From Stenotrophomonas ginsengisoli (GTDB taxonomy: Bacteria; Pseudomonadota; Gammaproteobacteria; Xanthomonadales; Xanthomonadaceae), in assembly GCF_001431485.1 (NCBI RefSeq), contig NZ_LDJM01000032.1, forward strand, positions 21,116 to 85,115: a stretch of 64,000 nt of DNA. The letters are read 5' to 3'. Positions within the stretch are counted from its first letter, which is position 1. Each line of letters begins with the position of its first letter. A model generated the notes under the pieces. It saw only the letters and a list, made by a program, of their open reading frames with translations, had not been told where the DNA came from and made no database searches. This document shows, piece by piece, positions 51,811 through 63,014 of the stretch. Made by a program: the position numbers and the translations under genes.

Positions 51811-52386
51811 ATGAGCAACCTGCAGCCCAATTTGGACCGGCTGATCTGGATCGATCTGGAAATGACCGGTCTGGATACCGACAACGATTCGATCATCGAA
51901 ATCGCCACCGTGGTCACCGATGGCCAGCTCAATGTGCTTGCCGAAGGCCCGGAATATGCCATTGCCCACCCGCTGGAGCGGCTGGAGGCGATGGATGAGT
52001 GGAACCGCGGCCAGCACCGCCGTTCGGGCCTGTGGGACCGCGTGCTTGCCAGCCAGATCAGCCTGGCCCAGGCCGAGACCGATACGGTCAACTTCCTGGC
52101 CGAATGGATCAAGGCCGGTGCCTCGCCGATGTGCGGCAACACCATCTGCCAGGACCGCCGTTTCCTGCATCGCCAGATGCCGCGCCTGGAGCGCTACTTC
52201 CATTACCGCAACCTGGACGTGTCCACGATCAAGGAACTGGCCCGGCGCTGGAACCCGCAGGCACTGGCCGGCGTGGTCAAGACGGGCAGCCACACCGCGC
52301 TGAGCGATGTGCATGACTCGATCAACGAGCTCAAGCACTACCGTCAGTTCATGGGCGAGCTGTCCGGCCTGCCCAAGCCGGAATAA
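51811..52386 (+). CDS. orn: Oligoribonuclease
   Basis: This 191-residue DEDDh 3'-to-5' exoribonuclease clears short RNA oligomers, including pGpG from cyclic-di-GMP turnover. Asp15 and Glu17 lie in [27 protein letters not shown] and [17 protein letters not shown] complete the active site. Length matches the family. A strong terminator follows, and no partner gene is required. Confidence 0.97.
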   Translation: MSNLQPNLDRLIWIDLEMTGLDTDNDSIIEIATVVTDGQLNVLAEGPEYAIAHPLERLEAMDEWNRGQHRRSGLWDRVLASQISLAQAETDTVNFLAEWIKAGASPMCGNTICQDRRFLHRQMPRLERYFHYRNLDVSTIKELARRWNPQALAGVVKTGSHTALSDVHDSINELKHYRQFMGELSGLPKPE

Positions 52387-52411
52387 ACAACATCCCATAC
52401 GGTGAATCGAC

Positions 52412-52438
52412 AAAAACCTGCCTTCGCGCAGGTTTTTT
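52412..52438 (+). terminator. Rho-independent terminator after orn
   Basis: AAAAACCTGC (52412-52421) pairs with GCAGGTTTTT (52428-52437) around a six-base loop and ends in T6. Confidence 0.92.
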
Positions 52439-52502
52439 GTTGCCCGCACAAGCCGCCGGCGCGAAACTTTTCCTCGTTCCTCGTTCCTAATTTGCGTCCA
52501 AC

Positions 52503-52526
52503 AAAAAGCCCCGCTTGCGCGGGGCT
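52503..52526 (-). terminator. Rho-independent terminator after ppsA
   Basis: On the minus strand AGCCCCGC and GCGGGGCT (52526-52519 and 52514-52507) form a stem with a GCAA loop, followed by TTTT (52506-52503). It lies 30 bases past the ppsA stop. Confidence 0.92.
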
Positions 52527-52555
52527 CCTTGTTGACGCTGACATCGGGCTAGGGA

Positions 52556-54931
<2,376 letters not shown>

Positions 54932-55069
54932 CGCGATGCTCCGTTGTGCCATCACCCGGGGTGGGCTGCTGGCCACGTCCGTAGGAAAAGTGCGCATATG
55001 ATGCAGTGCACACCGAACTGAAACAAGTTACTGTGCATGCTTTCCGTTTCGTTTCATCGGTGACTTCAC

Positions 55070-55903
55070 ATGAGCCTTGATGCGCTGCCGATCCGCCCGG
55101 TTTTCTATGTCTCCGACGGCACCGGCATCACCGCTGAAACGCTTGGCCACAGCCTGCTGACCCAGTTCTCCGGGTTCAACTTCATCACCGAGCGGCTGGC
55201 CTTCATCGATGACCCGGCCAAGACCGAAAACGCCTGCAGCCGCATCGTGCTGGCCGCCGAGCGCTACAACGTGCGCCCGATCGTGATCAGCTCCTGCGTG
55301 GACGCCAGCCGTACCGCGCGCCTGCGCGAGAGCGGGGCGCTGGTGATCGACGTGATGGGGCCCTCCATCGCCACCCTGGAAGCTGAATTGGACGCGCGGC
55401 ACATGGCCCGGGTCGGCCAGGCGCACGGCATCGTGGATTTCGAGCGCTACCACCGCCGCATCAATGCGATGAATTTCGCCCTGACCCACGATGACGGGGT
55501 GGCGATCAACTACGACGACGCCGATGTGATCCTGGTGGCCGTCTCACGCGCCGGCAAGACGCCCACCTGCATCTACCTGGCCCTGCATTACGGCATCCGT
55601 GCGGCCAACTATCCGTTGACCGACGAAGACCTGGAGCACGATCGCCTGCCGCCGCGTCTGCGCCCTTACCGCAACAAGCTGTTCGGCCTGACCATCGACC
55701 CGGAAAAGCTGGCCCAGGTGCGTCAGGAGCGCCGTCCCAATTCGCGCTACGCCGCGCTGGAGACCTGCAAGCGCGAGGTCGCCGCAGCAGAAACCATGCT
55801 GCGCATGGAGCGCATCCCCACCTTGAGCACCACCCATACCTCGATCGAGGAAATTTCCAGCAAGGTGATGACCTCGCTGGACCTGAACCGCGGGATGCTC
55901 TGA
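55070..55903 (+). CDS. PEP synthase regulatory protein (bifunctional kinase/pyrophosphorylase)
   Basis: This 277-residue protein of the DUF299/PSRP family phosphorylates and, by phosphorolysis, reactivates PEP synthase. The N-terminal [22 protein letters not shown] and the P-loop [10 protein letters not shown] (residues 157-166) are family marks. ATG 55070 is divergent from ppsA across 138 bases, the usual arrangement for this pair. That shared gap contains TGCACA and its complement TGTGCA, about 19 bases apart. The DUF1249 gene begins two bases after its stop. Confidence 0.93.
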   Translation: MSLDALPIRPVFYVSDGTGITAETLGHSLLTQFSGFNFITERLAFIDDPAKTENACSRIVLAAERYNVRPIVISSCVDASRTARLRESGALVIDVMGPSIATLEAELDARHMARVGQAHGIVDFERYHRRINAMNFALTHDDGVAINYDDADVILVAVSRAGKTPTCIYLALHYGIRAANYPLTDEDLEHDRLPPRLRPYRNKLFGLTIDPEKLAQVRQERRPNSRYAALETCKREVAAAETMLRMERIPTLSTTHTSIEEISSKVMTSLDLNRGML

Positions 55904-55905
55904 GC

Positions 55906-56421
55906 TTGCCGGCCAACACTGCCCACAGCCTGCCGGCGCGGGCCCATGGCCTGGTGCCCTCGATGAGCCGGCTGGGCTGGCTGATCGGCCTGCAGGAGGA
56001 GAACCTGCGCCAGCTGCGCCGCCTGTTTGCGCCGCAGGCGCTGGCCGATGGCGTGTACCTGTCCCGTGTCGGCGATGGCCTGGATGTACGCCTGGAAGTG
56101 CTGGCCAACCACCGCTACACCCAGGAGCTGCGCCTGAGCTACCTGCTGTGCGACCCGCTGACCGGCACCCCGGACCCGTCGGCGCACATCCGCCTCTACC
56201 ACGATGCCGGCCTGGCCGAGGCCACCCACTGCTATGTGGGCCGTCGCTGGCAGGATGTGATCGGGCTGGATGCACCGGCGCGCCGGATCATCGGCCACCG
56301 GGTGCGGATGAACACCTTCCTGGGCAAATGGCTGGATTACCTGGCCGCGCAGGGCCATGGCGTGGCCACGCTGCAGCGCAGCCTGCCGGCACCCTTGGAT
56401 GCCGGGCGCATCGCTGGTTGA
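55906..56421 (+). CDS. DUF1249 family protein (YqiB-like)
   Basis: This 171-residue cytoplasmic protein matches the DUF1249 family. LIGLQEENLRQLRRLFAP corresponds to the N-terminal helix, and HIRLYHDAGLAEATHCY and RVRMNTFLGKWLDYLAAQGHG to the conserved middle and C-terminal parts. Function is unknown. The start is uncertain: TTG 55906 keeps the segment ARAHGLVPS, while ATG 55963 would give a shorter protein of 152 residues. It is probably coupled to the PSRP gene because only two bases separate them. Confidence 0.78.
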   Translation: MPANTAHSLPARAHGLVPSMSRLGWLIGLQEENLRQLRRLFAPQALADGVYLSRVGDGLDVRLEVLANHRYTQELRLSYLLCDPLTGTPDPSAHIRLYHDAGLAEATHCYVGRRWQDVIGLDAPARRIIGHRVRMNTFLGKWLDYLAAQGHGVATLQRSLPAPLDAGRIAG

Positions 56422-56494
56422 GCCGTAGACGTAGCCGGGCACAGGCGGCGGCCTTGCGGTCATACTGTGGGCTTGTCACCCGGTAGCGCCTTCC

Positions 56495-56983
56495 ATGCCT
56501 TACACCCCGATCGTGGCCACCCTGGGCTACGTCCTTTCGCCGGACCGCCGCCAGGTCCTGATGATCCACCGCAATGCCCGCCCCGGCGACCAGCATCTGG
56601 GCAAGTACAACGGCCTGGGCGGCAAGATCGAACGCGATGAGGACGTGGCTGCCGGCATGCGCCGCGAAATCGCCGAGGAAGCCGGTATCGAGGTCACCTC
56701 GATGCAGCTGCGCGGCACCATCAGCTGGCCCGGCTTCGGCAAGGGCGGCGAAGACTGGCTGGGCTTCATCTTCCTGATCGACGGCTACACCGGCACCCCG
56801 CTGCAGTCCAACCCGGAAGGCAGCCTGGAATGGGTGGACCGCGAACAGCTGCATACCCTGCCGATGTGGGAGGGCGACCGCCATTTCCTGCCCCTGGTGT
56901 TCGATGACGATGCACGCCCGTTCCACGGGGTGATGCCCTACAGCGGCGGGCAGATGCAGTCCTGGCAATACAGCCGCCTGTAA
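56495..56983 (+). CDS. Nudix hydrolase (8-oxo-dGTP diphosphatase-like)
   Basis: This 162-residue protein has a complete Nudix box at residues 43-65 (GKIERDEDVAAGMRREIAEEAGI: G43, E49, R57, E58, E61, E62, G64). The N-terminal strand PIVATLGYVLSPDRRQVLMIHR and the segment FHGVMPYSGGQMQSW resemble MutT/NUDT1-like oxidised-nucleotide hydrolases. The likely job is to clean the nucleotide pool of 8-oxo-dGTP, but other substrates are possible. ATG is at 56495. Confidence 0.88.
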   Translation: MPYTPIVATLGYVLSPDRRQVLMIHRNARPGDQHLGKYNGLGGKIERDEDVAAGMRREIAEEAGIEVTSMQLRGTISWPGFGKGGEDWLGFIFLIDGYTGTPLQSNPEGSLEWVDREQLHTLPMWEGDRHFLPLVFDDDARPFHGVMPYSGGQMQSWQYSRL

Positions 56984-57071
56984 CCGGGCCGTTGCGTCGC
57001 TGCGGGCCTGCGCCACACCCGGCACACGGCGCAGGGGTTACCCTGTGGGCATTCTTGTTGCGTGAGCTGCC

Positions 57072-57686
57072 ATGAAACGTCACTTCTCGATGCTGCGTGA
57101 TTTCCAGCTGGCTGACTGGTTCACCCTGGGTAATGCCTTCTGCGGTACCGGCGCGGTGTTTGCCGCGCTGCGTTATGGCCAGGACGGCCAGGTGCGCCAG
57201 CTGCTGCTGGGCATGGCACTGATCCCGCTGGCCTTCATCTTCGACGCGCTGGACGGGCGCATTGCGCGCTGGCGCAAGACCAGTTCCACCCTCGGGCGCG
57301 AGCTGGATTCACTGGCCGATGTGATCTCCTTCGGCGTTGCCCCGGCCGCGCTGGCCTACGCCTGCGGCATGCAGGGCGGTTGGGACTGGCTGATCCTGAG
57401 CTTCTTCGTCTGCTGCGGGGTCAGCCGCCTGGCCCGTTACAACGTCACCGCCGAGGCCCTGTCCGGCGCCGATGACAAGGTGCCGTATTTCGAAGGCACG
57501 CCGATTCCCAGCAGCCTGGCCCTGGTGGTGGTGCTGGCCATTGCCGCCTGGCAGGGCGCGCTGGGGCAGCAGCTGTGGGGCGGGGTGTGGCAGCTGGGAC
57601 CGTGGCAGCTGCATCCGCTGGTGCTGCTGTTCGCCGTGTCCGGCAGCCTGATGATCAGCAAGACCTTGCGCATCCCCAAGCCCTGA
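57072..57686 (+). CDS. pssA: CDP-diacylglycerol-serine O-phosphatidyltransferase
   Basis: This 204-residue membrane enzyme makes phosphatidylserine, precursor of phosphatidylethanolamine. The CDP-alcohol phosphotransferase motif DALDGRIARWRKTSSTLGRELDSLAD (six spaced Asp/Gly/Ala/Arg positions) is intact. Six or so membrane segments are visible, such as LLLGMALIPLAFIF and LALVVVLAIAAW. It is the type II (membrane-integrated) form, unlike the E. coli phospholipase-D-like PssA. ATG is at 57072. Confidence 0.92.
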   Translation: MKRHFSMLRDFQLADWFTLGNAFCGTGAVFAALRYGQDGQVRQLLLGMALIPLAFIFDALDGRIARWRKTSSTLGRELDSLADVISFGVAPAALAYACGMQGGWDWLILSFFVCCGVSRLARYNVTAEALSGADDKVPYFEGTPIPSSLALVVVLAIAAWQGALGQQLWGGVWQLGPWQLHPLVLLFAVSGSLMISKTLRIPKP

Positions 57687-57736
57687 GCCGGGCCCCGGCG
57701 CTGCTATGATCGGGCTTTGCCTTCCTCAGCGCCGCA

Positions 57737-58726
57737 ATGATCGACGATACGGGCCACGCACACGATTCCACGCAGCGCCAGCTCCATGAGTATTTCAGTG
57801 CCTGGCTGCGCGCCATCGGCCAGGCCGCGGGTAACGGGGGCGCCCCGGGCGCTGATGGCCTGGGCAGCCTGGCCGGCGGCCCCTGGCTGCAGGCCATCCA
57901 TCAACTGGCACGGCAGGCGCTGGAACAGGGCCTGGACAGTGCCGGCATCGTCCAGGCCTGGCGGCAGATCCTGCAGCAGGGCCTGTGGCCGGACAGCCTG
58001 CCGCTGGGCAACCTGTTTGATGGCATCCAGCCCCCCTGGGCCCAGGCCGGTAGCGACTGGCTGGACCAACCGGCCTTCGGCCCGTTGCGCGAGCACCTGC
58101 AGCGCTGGCAACAGCTGGCCCAGCAGCATCGCCAGAGCCAGGCCGGGTTCGCCAATTGGCAGGCGTTGCTGACCCGGATCCGGGAACTGGCTCTGGAGCA
58201 GTTTGAAAGCCTGCTGCGCGCCCATGAGCAACGCCCTCTGGCTGACGCCCGCGCCCTGTTGGACCTGTGGGTGGAGGCGGCCGAGAACGCCTGGCAGCAG
58301 GTGGCCATGGGCGAGGAATTTGCCCAGCTGCTGGGCCAGCTCAACCAGGCCCAGATGCAGCTGATCCAGGCCCAGCAGGGCGAGGCCGAGCGCGTCTACG
58401 CGACGCTGGGCATCGCCAGCCGACGCGAGCTGGACCAGGCCTACGCACGTATCGATGCGCTGGAGCGCCAGGTGCGTCAGTTGCTGGCCGCACAGGCCGC
58501 GCCGGCCGCTGGTACCGGCGCCAAGCCGCGCCGCGCCGCTGCCAGCAAGACGGCCAGCAAGAAAGCCAGCAAGACAGCTCCGTCGCCCGCGGCGAAGGGC
58601 AAACCCGCCCGCAGCGCTACGACCGCGGTACCGAAGGCGAAAACCGCCACCAGGACGGCGGCTGGCGCATCGGCGGCCAACACGGCCGGCAGCAAGCGCC
58701 GCGCGCGTCGTACGGACAAGGGCTGA
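57737..58726 (+). CDS. phaE: Class III polyhydroxyalkanoate synthase subunit PhaE
   Basis: This 329-residue protein matches the PhaE subunit family (PF09712). Its helical, Gln-rich body (about 1-250) includes WQQVAMGEEFAQLLGQLNQAQMQLIQAQ. A C-terminal tail of about 75 residues follows, rich in Ala, Lys, Ser and Thr (AASKTASKKASKTAPSPAAK), histone H1-like in composition. PhaE supports and regulates the PhaC catalytic subunit on PHA granules. phaC begins three bases after its stop. Confidence 0.88.
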   Translation: MIDDTGHAHDSTQRQLHEYFSAWLRAIGQAAGNGGAPGADGLGSLAGGPWLQAIHQLARQALEQGLDSAGIVQAWRQILQQGLWPDSLPLGNLFDGIQPPWAQAGSDWLDQPAFGPLREHLQRWQQLAQQHRQSQAGFANWQALLTRIRELALEQFESLLRAHEQRPLADARALLDLWVEAAENAWQQVAMGEEFAQLLGQLNQAQMQLIQAQQGEAERVYATLGIASRRELDQAYARIDALERQVRQLLAAQAAPAAGTGAKPRRAAASKTASKKASKTAPSPAAKGKPARSATTAVPKAKTATRTAAGASAANTAGSKRRARRTDKG

Positions 58727-58729
58727 GCC

Positions 58730-59806
58730 ATGGCACGCAGCCCCCTGGGCTTTGACCTGGCGGCGCTGGCCGCGGAGACGGCCAGGCTCCAGCAACAACT
58801 GGCCGAGGGCCTGCAGATCCTGCCGCAGGTCGGCGAGGTCAGTGTCGGTGTCAGCCCGCGCCAGCAGGTCTGGCAGGACGGCAAGGTCAGCCTGTACCGG
58901 TTCCTTGCCGAAGAGGGGGTGCAGACACCGGCACGCCAGCCCCTGCTGGTGGTGTATGCGCTGGTCAACCGGCCCTACATGATCGACCTGCAGCAGGATC
59001 GCTCGCTGGTCCAGCGCCTGTTGGCGCTGGGGCACGATGTGTATGTGCTGGACTGGGGTTATCCGGACCGCGGTGACCGCTACCTGCAGGTGGATGACTA
59101 CGTGCTGCGCTACATCGATGGCGCCGTACGCCACCTGTGCGCAGCCAGTGGCCAGGGCAGCATCGACCTGCTCGGCGTATGCCAGGGGGGAGTGTTCTCG
59201 CTGTGTTATGCGGCCCTGGAGCCGGCGCGGGTGCGCAACCTGATCACCATGGTCACCCCGGTGGACTTCCACAGCGAGGGCAACATGCTCGGCCAGTGGG
59301 CAAGGGCGCTGGATGTGGACCTGCTGGTGGACACGCTGGGCAACATTCCCGCTGACCTGATGAACATCAGTTACCTGATGCTCAAGCCGTTCCGCTTGAA
59401 CCTGCACAAATACGTGGCCATGCTCGACATCCTGCATGACCGTCAGGCCCTGGCGGATTTCCTGCGCATGGAAAAGTGGATCTTCGATTCCCCGGACATG
59501 GCCGGTGCGGCCTTTGCCCAGTTCATCAAGCAGTTCTACCAGGCCAATGGACTGGTCCACGGCACGGTCGAGCTTGACGGCCGCACGGTGGACCTGTCGC
59601 GGGTGTGCATGCCGGTGCTCAACATCTATGCCGAGCAGGACCACCTGGTCCCGCCGGCCGCCTCGCAGGCGCTGGCCGGCCTGGTCGGCACCGGCGACTA
59701 CAGCGAGCACAGCTTTGCCGGTGGCCATATCGGCATCTATGTCTCTTCCCGCGCCCAGCGCGAGGTGCCGGCCTGCATTGACGGATGGCTGCGTGCCCGC
59801 CGCTAG
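58730..59806 (+). CDS. phaC: Class III polyhydroxyalkanoate synthase catalytic subunit PhaC
   Basis: This 358-residue alpha/beta-hydrolase-fold enzyme polymerises hydroxyacyl-CoA. The catalytic triad is Cys151 in the lipase-box variant GVCQGG, Asp304 in AEQDHLVPP, and His333 in GGHIGIYV. Their numbers are close to those of the Allochromatium class III PhaC. LDWGYPDRGDRYLQVDDYV is also a class III feature. It is coupled to phaE, and its 3' end overlaps the next gene by 14 bases. Granule proteins lie 16 kb away. Confidence 0.94.
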   Translation: MARSPLGFDLAALAAETARLQQQLAEGLQILPQVGEVSVGVSPRQQVWQDGKVSLYRFLAEEGVQTPARQPLLVVYALVNRPYMIDLQQDRSLVQRLLALGHDVYVLDWGYPDRGDRYLQVDDYVLRYIDGAVRHLCAASGQGSIDLLGVCQGGVFSLCYAALEPARVRNLITMVTPVDFHSEGNMLGQWARALDVDLLVDTLGNIPADLMNISYLMLKPFRLNLHKYVAMLDILHDRQALADFLRMEKWIFDSPDMAGAAFAQFIKQFYQANGLVHGTVELDGRTVDLSRVCMPVLNIYAEQDHLVPPAASQALAGLVGTGDYSEHSFAGGHIGIYVSSRAQREVPACIDGWLRARR

Positions 59807-60260
59807 CGGCCGTCTGCGCTGGCTTCTGCGGGCGGCAGGCTACACCCTGGGCGCCCTGTGGACCCTGCCCAATAGCGTGATCGGCCTGCTCGGCGGCCTC
59901 GCCGCGATGCCGCGCGGGGCCCGGCCACGCTGGAGCCAACGTGATCTGGCGGTGGTTTTCATCGGCTATCCATGGGGGCCGGGCGGGGCCATCACCTTCG
60001 GCAATGTGATCCTGGCCACCGGTCAGGACCTGGATGTGGCCTGCACCACCTACGCCCACCGAGCCGGGTGGTGCCGGCAGCCGATGATGCGTCTGGGCGA
60101 CCACGAGCGCGCCCACGTGCTGCAGTACATGGTGCTGGGCCTGGCTTTCGGGCCGCTGTACCTGCTGTGCGGCGGGATCAGCGCGGCCAACCGTTTCGAG
60201 CGTGCTGCCGACCGCTATGCCCTGACCGGGCGTGGCTGGTGGCCATGGGCGCGTGACTGA
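59793..60260 (+). CDS. Membrane protein with HExxH-type metal motif, overlapping phaC
   Basis: This 155-residue protein has hydrophobic stretches at about residues 11-38, 52-76 and 109-131. It carries H104-E105-R-A-H108 (LGDHERAHVLQYM), followed by E136 in NRFERAADRYA. That spacing fits a zincin-like metal site. A GTG start at 59793 overlaps phaC by 14 bases; no ATG fits. I recognise no specific named family beyond this motif. It could be a membrane metalloprotease acting in PHA metabolism or independent of it. Confidence 0.6.
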   Translation: MPAASGRLRWLLRAAGYTLGALWTLPNSVIGLLGGLAAMPRGARPRWSQRDLAVVFIGYPWGPGGAITFGNVILATGQDLDVACTTYAHRAGWCRQPMMRLGDHERAHVLQYMVLGLAFGPLYLLCGGISAANRFERAADRYALTGRGWWPWARD

Positions 60261-60369
60261 GCGCACGTTTTGGCCTGCGCTGACATTGTTCTCAGGTTTT
60301 TGACACAAAATTTTAAGGACCTATCCGGGATCATTGCGCCTGCAACATCGCACGACAGGAGATTCACCC

Positions 60370-60585
60370 ATGACGCACGTTATTTACGTCGGGGGCAGCA
60401 AGGACGGTACCCGGGGGATGATGCCCTATGGCCTGCGCAAGCTTCAGGCCGATGGACAGCAGGGCAGGGAGATCTACGTGGAAAAGACCATGGAGCTCAA
60501 TGGCATTGGCCGGATCAGGGTCATGGCCCTGGAAGGCCTGCACGAAGAAGCACTGATCAAGCAACTGCACCACCACTACCGCTGA
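60370..60585 (+). CDS. Small protein of unknown function
   Basis: This 71-residue protein (THVIYVGGSKDGTRGMMPYG, ending EEALIKQLHHHYR) has a good ribosome site AGGAG eight bases before ATG 60370. It is soluble, with no signal peptide and a mixed charge. The strong ribosome site and the gene-like codon use support it as real. I do not recognise a family. Confidence 0.62.
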   Translation: MTHVIYVGGSKDGTRGMMPYGLRKLQADGQQGREIYVEKTMELNGIGRIRVMALEGLHEEALIKQLHHHYR

Positions 60586-60617
60586 AGCGGTGCACACGAT
60601 GGCTATCGCCATCGCTC

Positions 60618-60658
60618 GCGGAGCAGGACAATAGGGGTTTTCCTGCGTCCTGCTCCGC
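60618..60658 (+). other. 12-bp perfect inverted repeat abutting the tex start codon
   Basis: GCGGAGCAGGAC (60618-60629) and GTCCTGCTCCGC (60647-60658) are exact complements around a 17-base loop, and the ATG of tex begins at 60659. The only purine-rich ribosome-site candidate (AGGGG, 60633-60637) lies in the loop. A second stem CGATGGC-TATC-GCCATCG (60597-60614) is next to it. Confidence 0.8.
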
Positions 60659-63010
60659 ATGCATATTCCGGCAACCGATCACACCATCACGGCCCAGCTG
60701 GCCAGCGAGGTCAACGCCACTGCCACCCAGGTGATGGCGGCGACGCGCCTGCTCGACGATGGCGCCACCGTGCCGTTCATTGCACGCTACCGCAAGGAAG
60801 CCACGGGCGGCCTGGATGACGGCCAGCTGCGCACCCTGCAACAACGCCTGATTTACCTGCGCGAGCTGGAACAGCGCCGCGCCGCGATCCTGGCCAGCAT
60901 CCAGGAACAGGACAAGCTGGAGGAGGGATTGCGCCAGCGCATCGCCGCGGCCGGCAGCAAGGCCTTGCTGGAAGACCTGTACCTGCCGTACAAGCCGCGC
61001 CGGCGCACGCGCGCCCAGATGGCCCGCGAGGCCGGCCTGGAGCCCTTGGCCCAGGCCCTGCTTGCACAGCCGCAGCAGAGCCCGGAGCAGCTGGCCGGCC
61101 AATATGTGGATGCGCAGCGCGGGGTTGCCGACATCGCTGCGGCCCTGGAAGGGGCGCGGCATATCCTGATTGAAGGTTGGAGCGAGCAGGCCGGCCTGCT
61201 CGGAGCGCTGCGCAGCTGGTTTGCCCAGCAGGCCGTGCTGCAGTCGCGCTTGCTGCGCGGCAAGGAACACGAAGCGCAGAAGTACCGCGACTATTTTGCC
61301 CATGACGAGACCCTGGCCGGGATTGCCTCCCACCGTCTGCTGGCGCTGTTGCGCGGCGAGCGCGAAGGCCTGCTGCGGCTGGAACTGGTGCCCGGGCGTG
61401 ATGCGGAGCAGGGCACCAGCCAAGCCATCGCCCTGCTGGCCCGGCATGCCGGGGTCGCCGCGCGCGGCCGGCCCGCCGATGCCTGGCTGTGGGCCGGCTG
61501 CGAGCGGGCTTGGAAGGACCGCCTGCATGGCAACCTGTCCACCCAGCTGCTGGCCGCCGCCCGCGAACAGGCCCAGGCCCAGGCCATTGCCGTGTTCAGT
61601 GCCAACCTGGGGGACCTGCTGCTGGCCGCACCGGCCGGGCGCAAGGTGGTGCTGGGGGTCGACCCGGGCATCCGCACCGGCTGCAAGCTGGCCGTGGTCG
61701 ATGACACCGGCAAGTTGCTCGATACCGCCACCATTTACCCGCACGAGCCGCGCCGGCAGTGGGCACAGTCCCTGGCGGTGCTGGAGCAGTTGTGCCAGCG
61801 CCACCAAGTGGCCCTGGTGGCGATCGGCAACGGCACGGCCAGTCGCGAGACCGACACCCTGGTCAGTGAGCTGCTGACGGCCCTGCCGGCCGCCACGCGG
61901 CCGCGCAAGGTGGTGGTCAGCGAGGCGGGGGCATCGGTGTACTCGGCCTCCGAACTGGCAGCCAATGAATTGCCGCAGCTGGATGTATCGCTGCGCGGTG
62001 CGGTGTCCATCGCCCGTCGCCTGCAGGATCCGCTGGCCGAACTGGTCAAGATCGAACCCAAGGCCATCGGTGTGGGCCAGTACCAGCACGACGTGGACCA
62101 GAACCAGCTGGCGCAGTCACTGGATGCGCGTCTGGAGGACTGCGTCAATGCCGTTGGCGTGGACGTCAACACGGCTTCGGCGGCCCTGCTGGAGCATGTG
62201 GCCGGGGTCAACAGCACGGTGGCGGCCAATATCGTGGCCCACCGTGATACCCACGGCGCTTTCCGCCGCCGCCGCGACCTGCTCAAGGTGGCCCGCCTGG
62301 GCCCGCGCTGCTATGAGCAGTGCGCGGGCTTTCTGCGCATCCATGGTGGCGATGAACCGCTGGATGCCTCGGCCGTGCATCCGGAGGCCTACCCGCTGGT
62401 AGCGCGGATCCTGGATGACTGCGGCAAGTCGATCCAGCAGCTGATCGGTGACCGCCAGACCCTGCGTGGCATCGATCCGGCGCGCTTTGTCGATGCCAGC
62501 TTCGGCTTGCCCACCGTGCGCGACATCCTGCAGGAGCTGGAGAAACCCGGCCGCGACCCGCGCCCGGAATTCGTCACCGTCCGCTTTGATCAATCCGTGC
62601 AGACCTTGGCCGACCTCAAGGTCGGCATGTGGCTGGAAGGGGTGGTCAGCAATGTGGCCGCCTTCGGTGCATTCGTGGATATCGGCGTGCATCAGGACGG
62701 CCTGGTCCATATCTCCCAGCTGGCCGAGGGCTACATCAAGGACCCGCGCCAGGCGGTCAAGGCCGGGCAGGTGGTCAAGGTGCGTGTTGTCGAAGTGGAC
62801 GTGGCGCGCAAGCGCATTGCGCTGAGCTGTCGTGCACAAAGTGCTGCCGATGCAGCTGGCCAGCCACGTGCCGACAACCGCCCGCCGCGTGCCCGGGCCG
62901 ATGACAGGCGCGCAGGTGATCAGCAGCGCGCCAGACCGCAGGCCCCGGCCGCAGCGCCCGGGGCGCTGGCCTTGGCCTTGGCCCAGGCGCGTGGCAACAA
63001 GCCGGGATGA
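60659..63010 (+). CDS. tex: Tex family RNA-binding transcriptional accessory protein
   Basis: This 783-residue protein matches Tex. The N-terminal helical part contains TVPFIARYRKEATGGLDD. It is followed by the YqgF/RNase H-like domain (VVLGVDPGIRTGCKLAVVD), the helix-hairpin-helix region (CVNAVGVDVNTASAALLEHVAGVNSTVA), and the C-terminal S1 RNA-binding domain (about 640-715; VGMWLEGVVSNVAAFGAFVDIGVHQDGLVHIS). A charged, Ala/Arg-rich tail ends it. It is linked to transcription, stress and toxin control. A strong hairpin sits directly on its start codon. Confidence 0.95.
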   Translation: MHIPATDHTITAQLASEVNATATQVMAATRLLDDGATVPFIARYRKEATGGLDDGQLRTLQQRLIYLRELEQRRAAILASIQEQDKLEEGLRQRIAAAGSKALLEDLYLPYKPRRRTRAQMAREAGLEPLAQALLAQPQQSPEQLAGQYVDAQRGVADIAAALEGARHILIEGWSEQAGLLGALRSWFAQQAVLQSRLLRGKEHEAQKYRDYFAHDETLAGIASHRLLALLRGEREGLLRLELVPGRDAEQGTSQAIALLARHAGVAARGRPADAWLWAGCERAWKDRLHGNLSTQLLAAAREQAQAQAIAVFSANLGDLLLAAPAGRKVVLGVDPGIRTGCKLAVVDDTGKLLDTATIYPHEPRRQWAQSLAVLEQLCQRHQVALVAIGNGTASRETDTLVSELLTALPAATRPRKVVVSEAGASVYSASELAANELPQLDVSLRGAVSIARRLQDPLAELVKIEPKAIGVGQYQHDVDQNQLAQSLDARLEDCVNAVGVDVNTASAALLEHVAGVNSTVAANIVAHRDTHGAFRRRRDLLKVARLGPRCYEQCAGFLRIHGGDEPLDASAVHPEAYPLVARILDDCGKSIQQLIGDRQTLRGIDPARFVDASFGLPTVRDILQELEKPGRDPRPEFVTVRFDQSVQTLADLKVGMWLEGVVSNVAAFGAFVDIGVHQDGLVHISQLAEGYIKDPRQAVKAGQVVKVRVVEVDVARKRIALSCRAQSAADAAGQPRADNRPPRARADDRRAGDQQRARPQAPAAAPGALALALAQARGNKPG

Positions 63011-63014
63011 GGGC

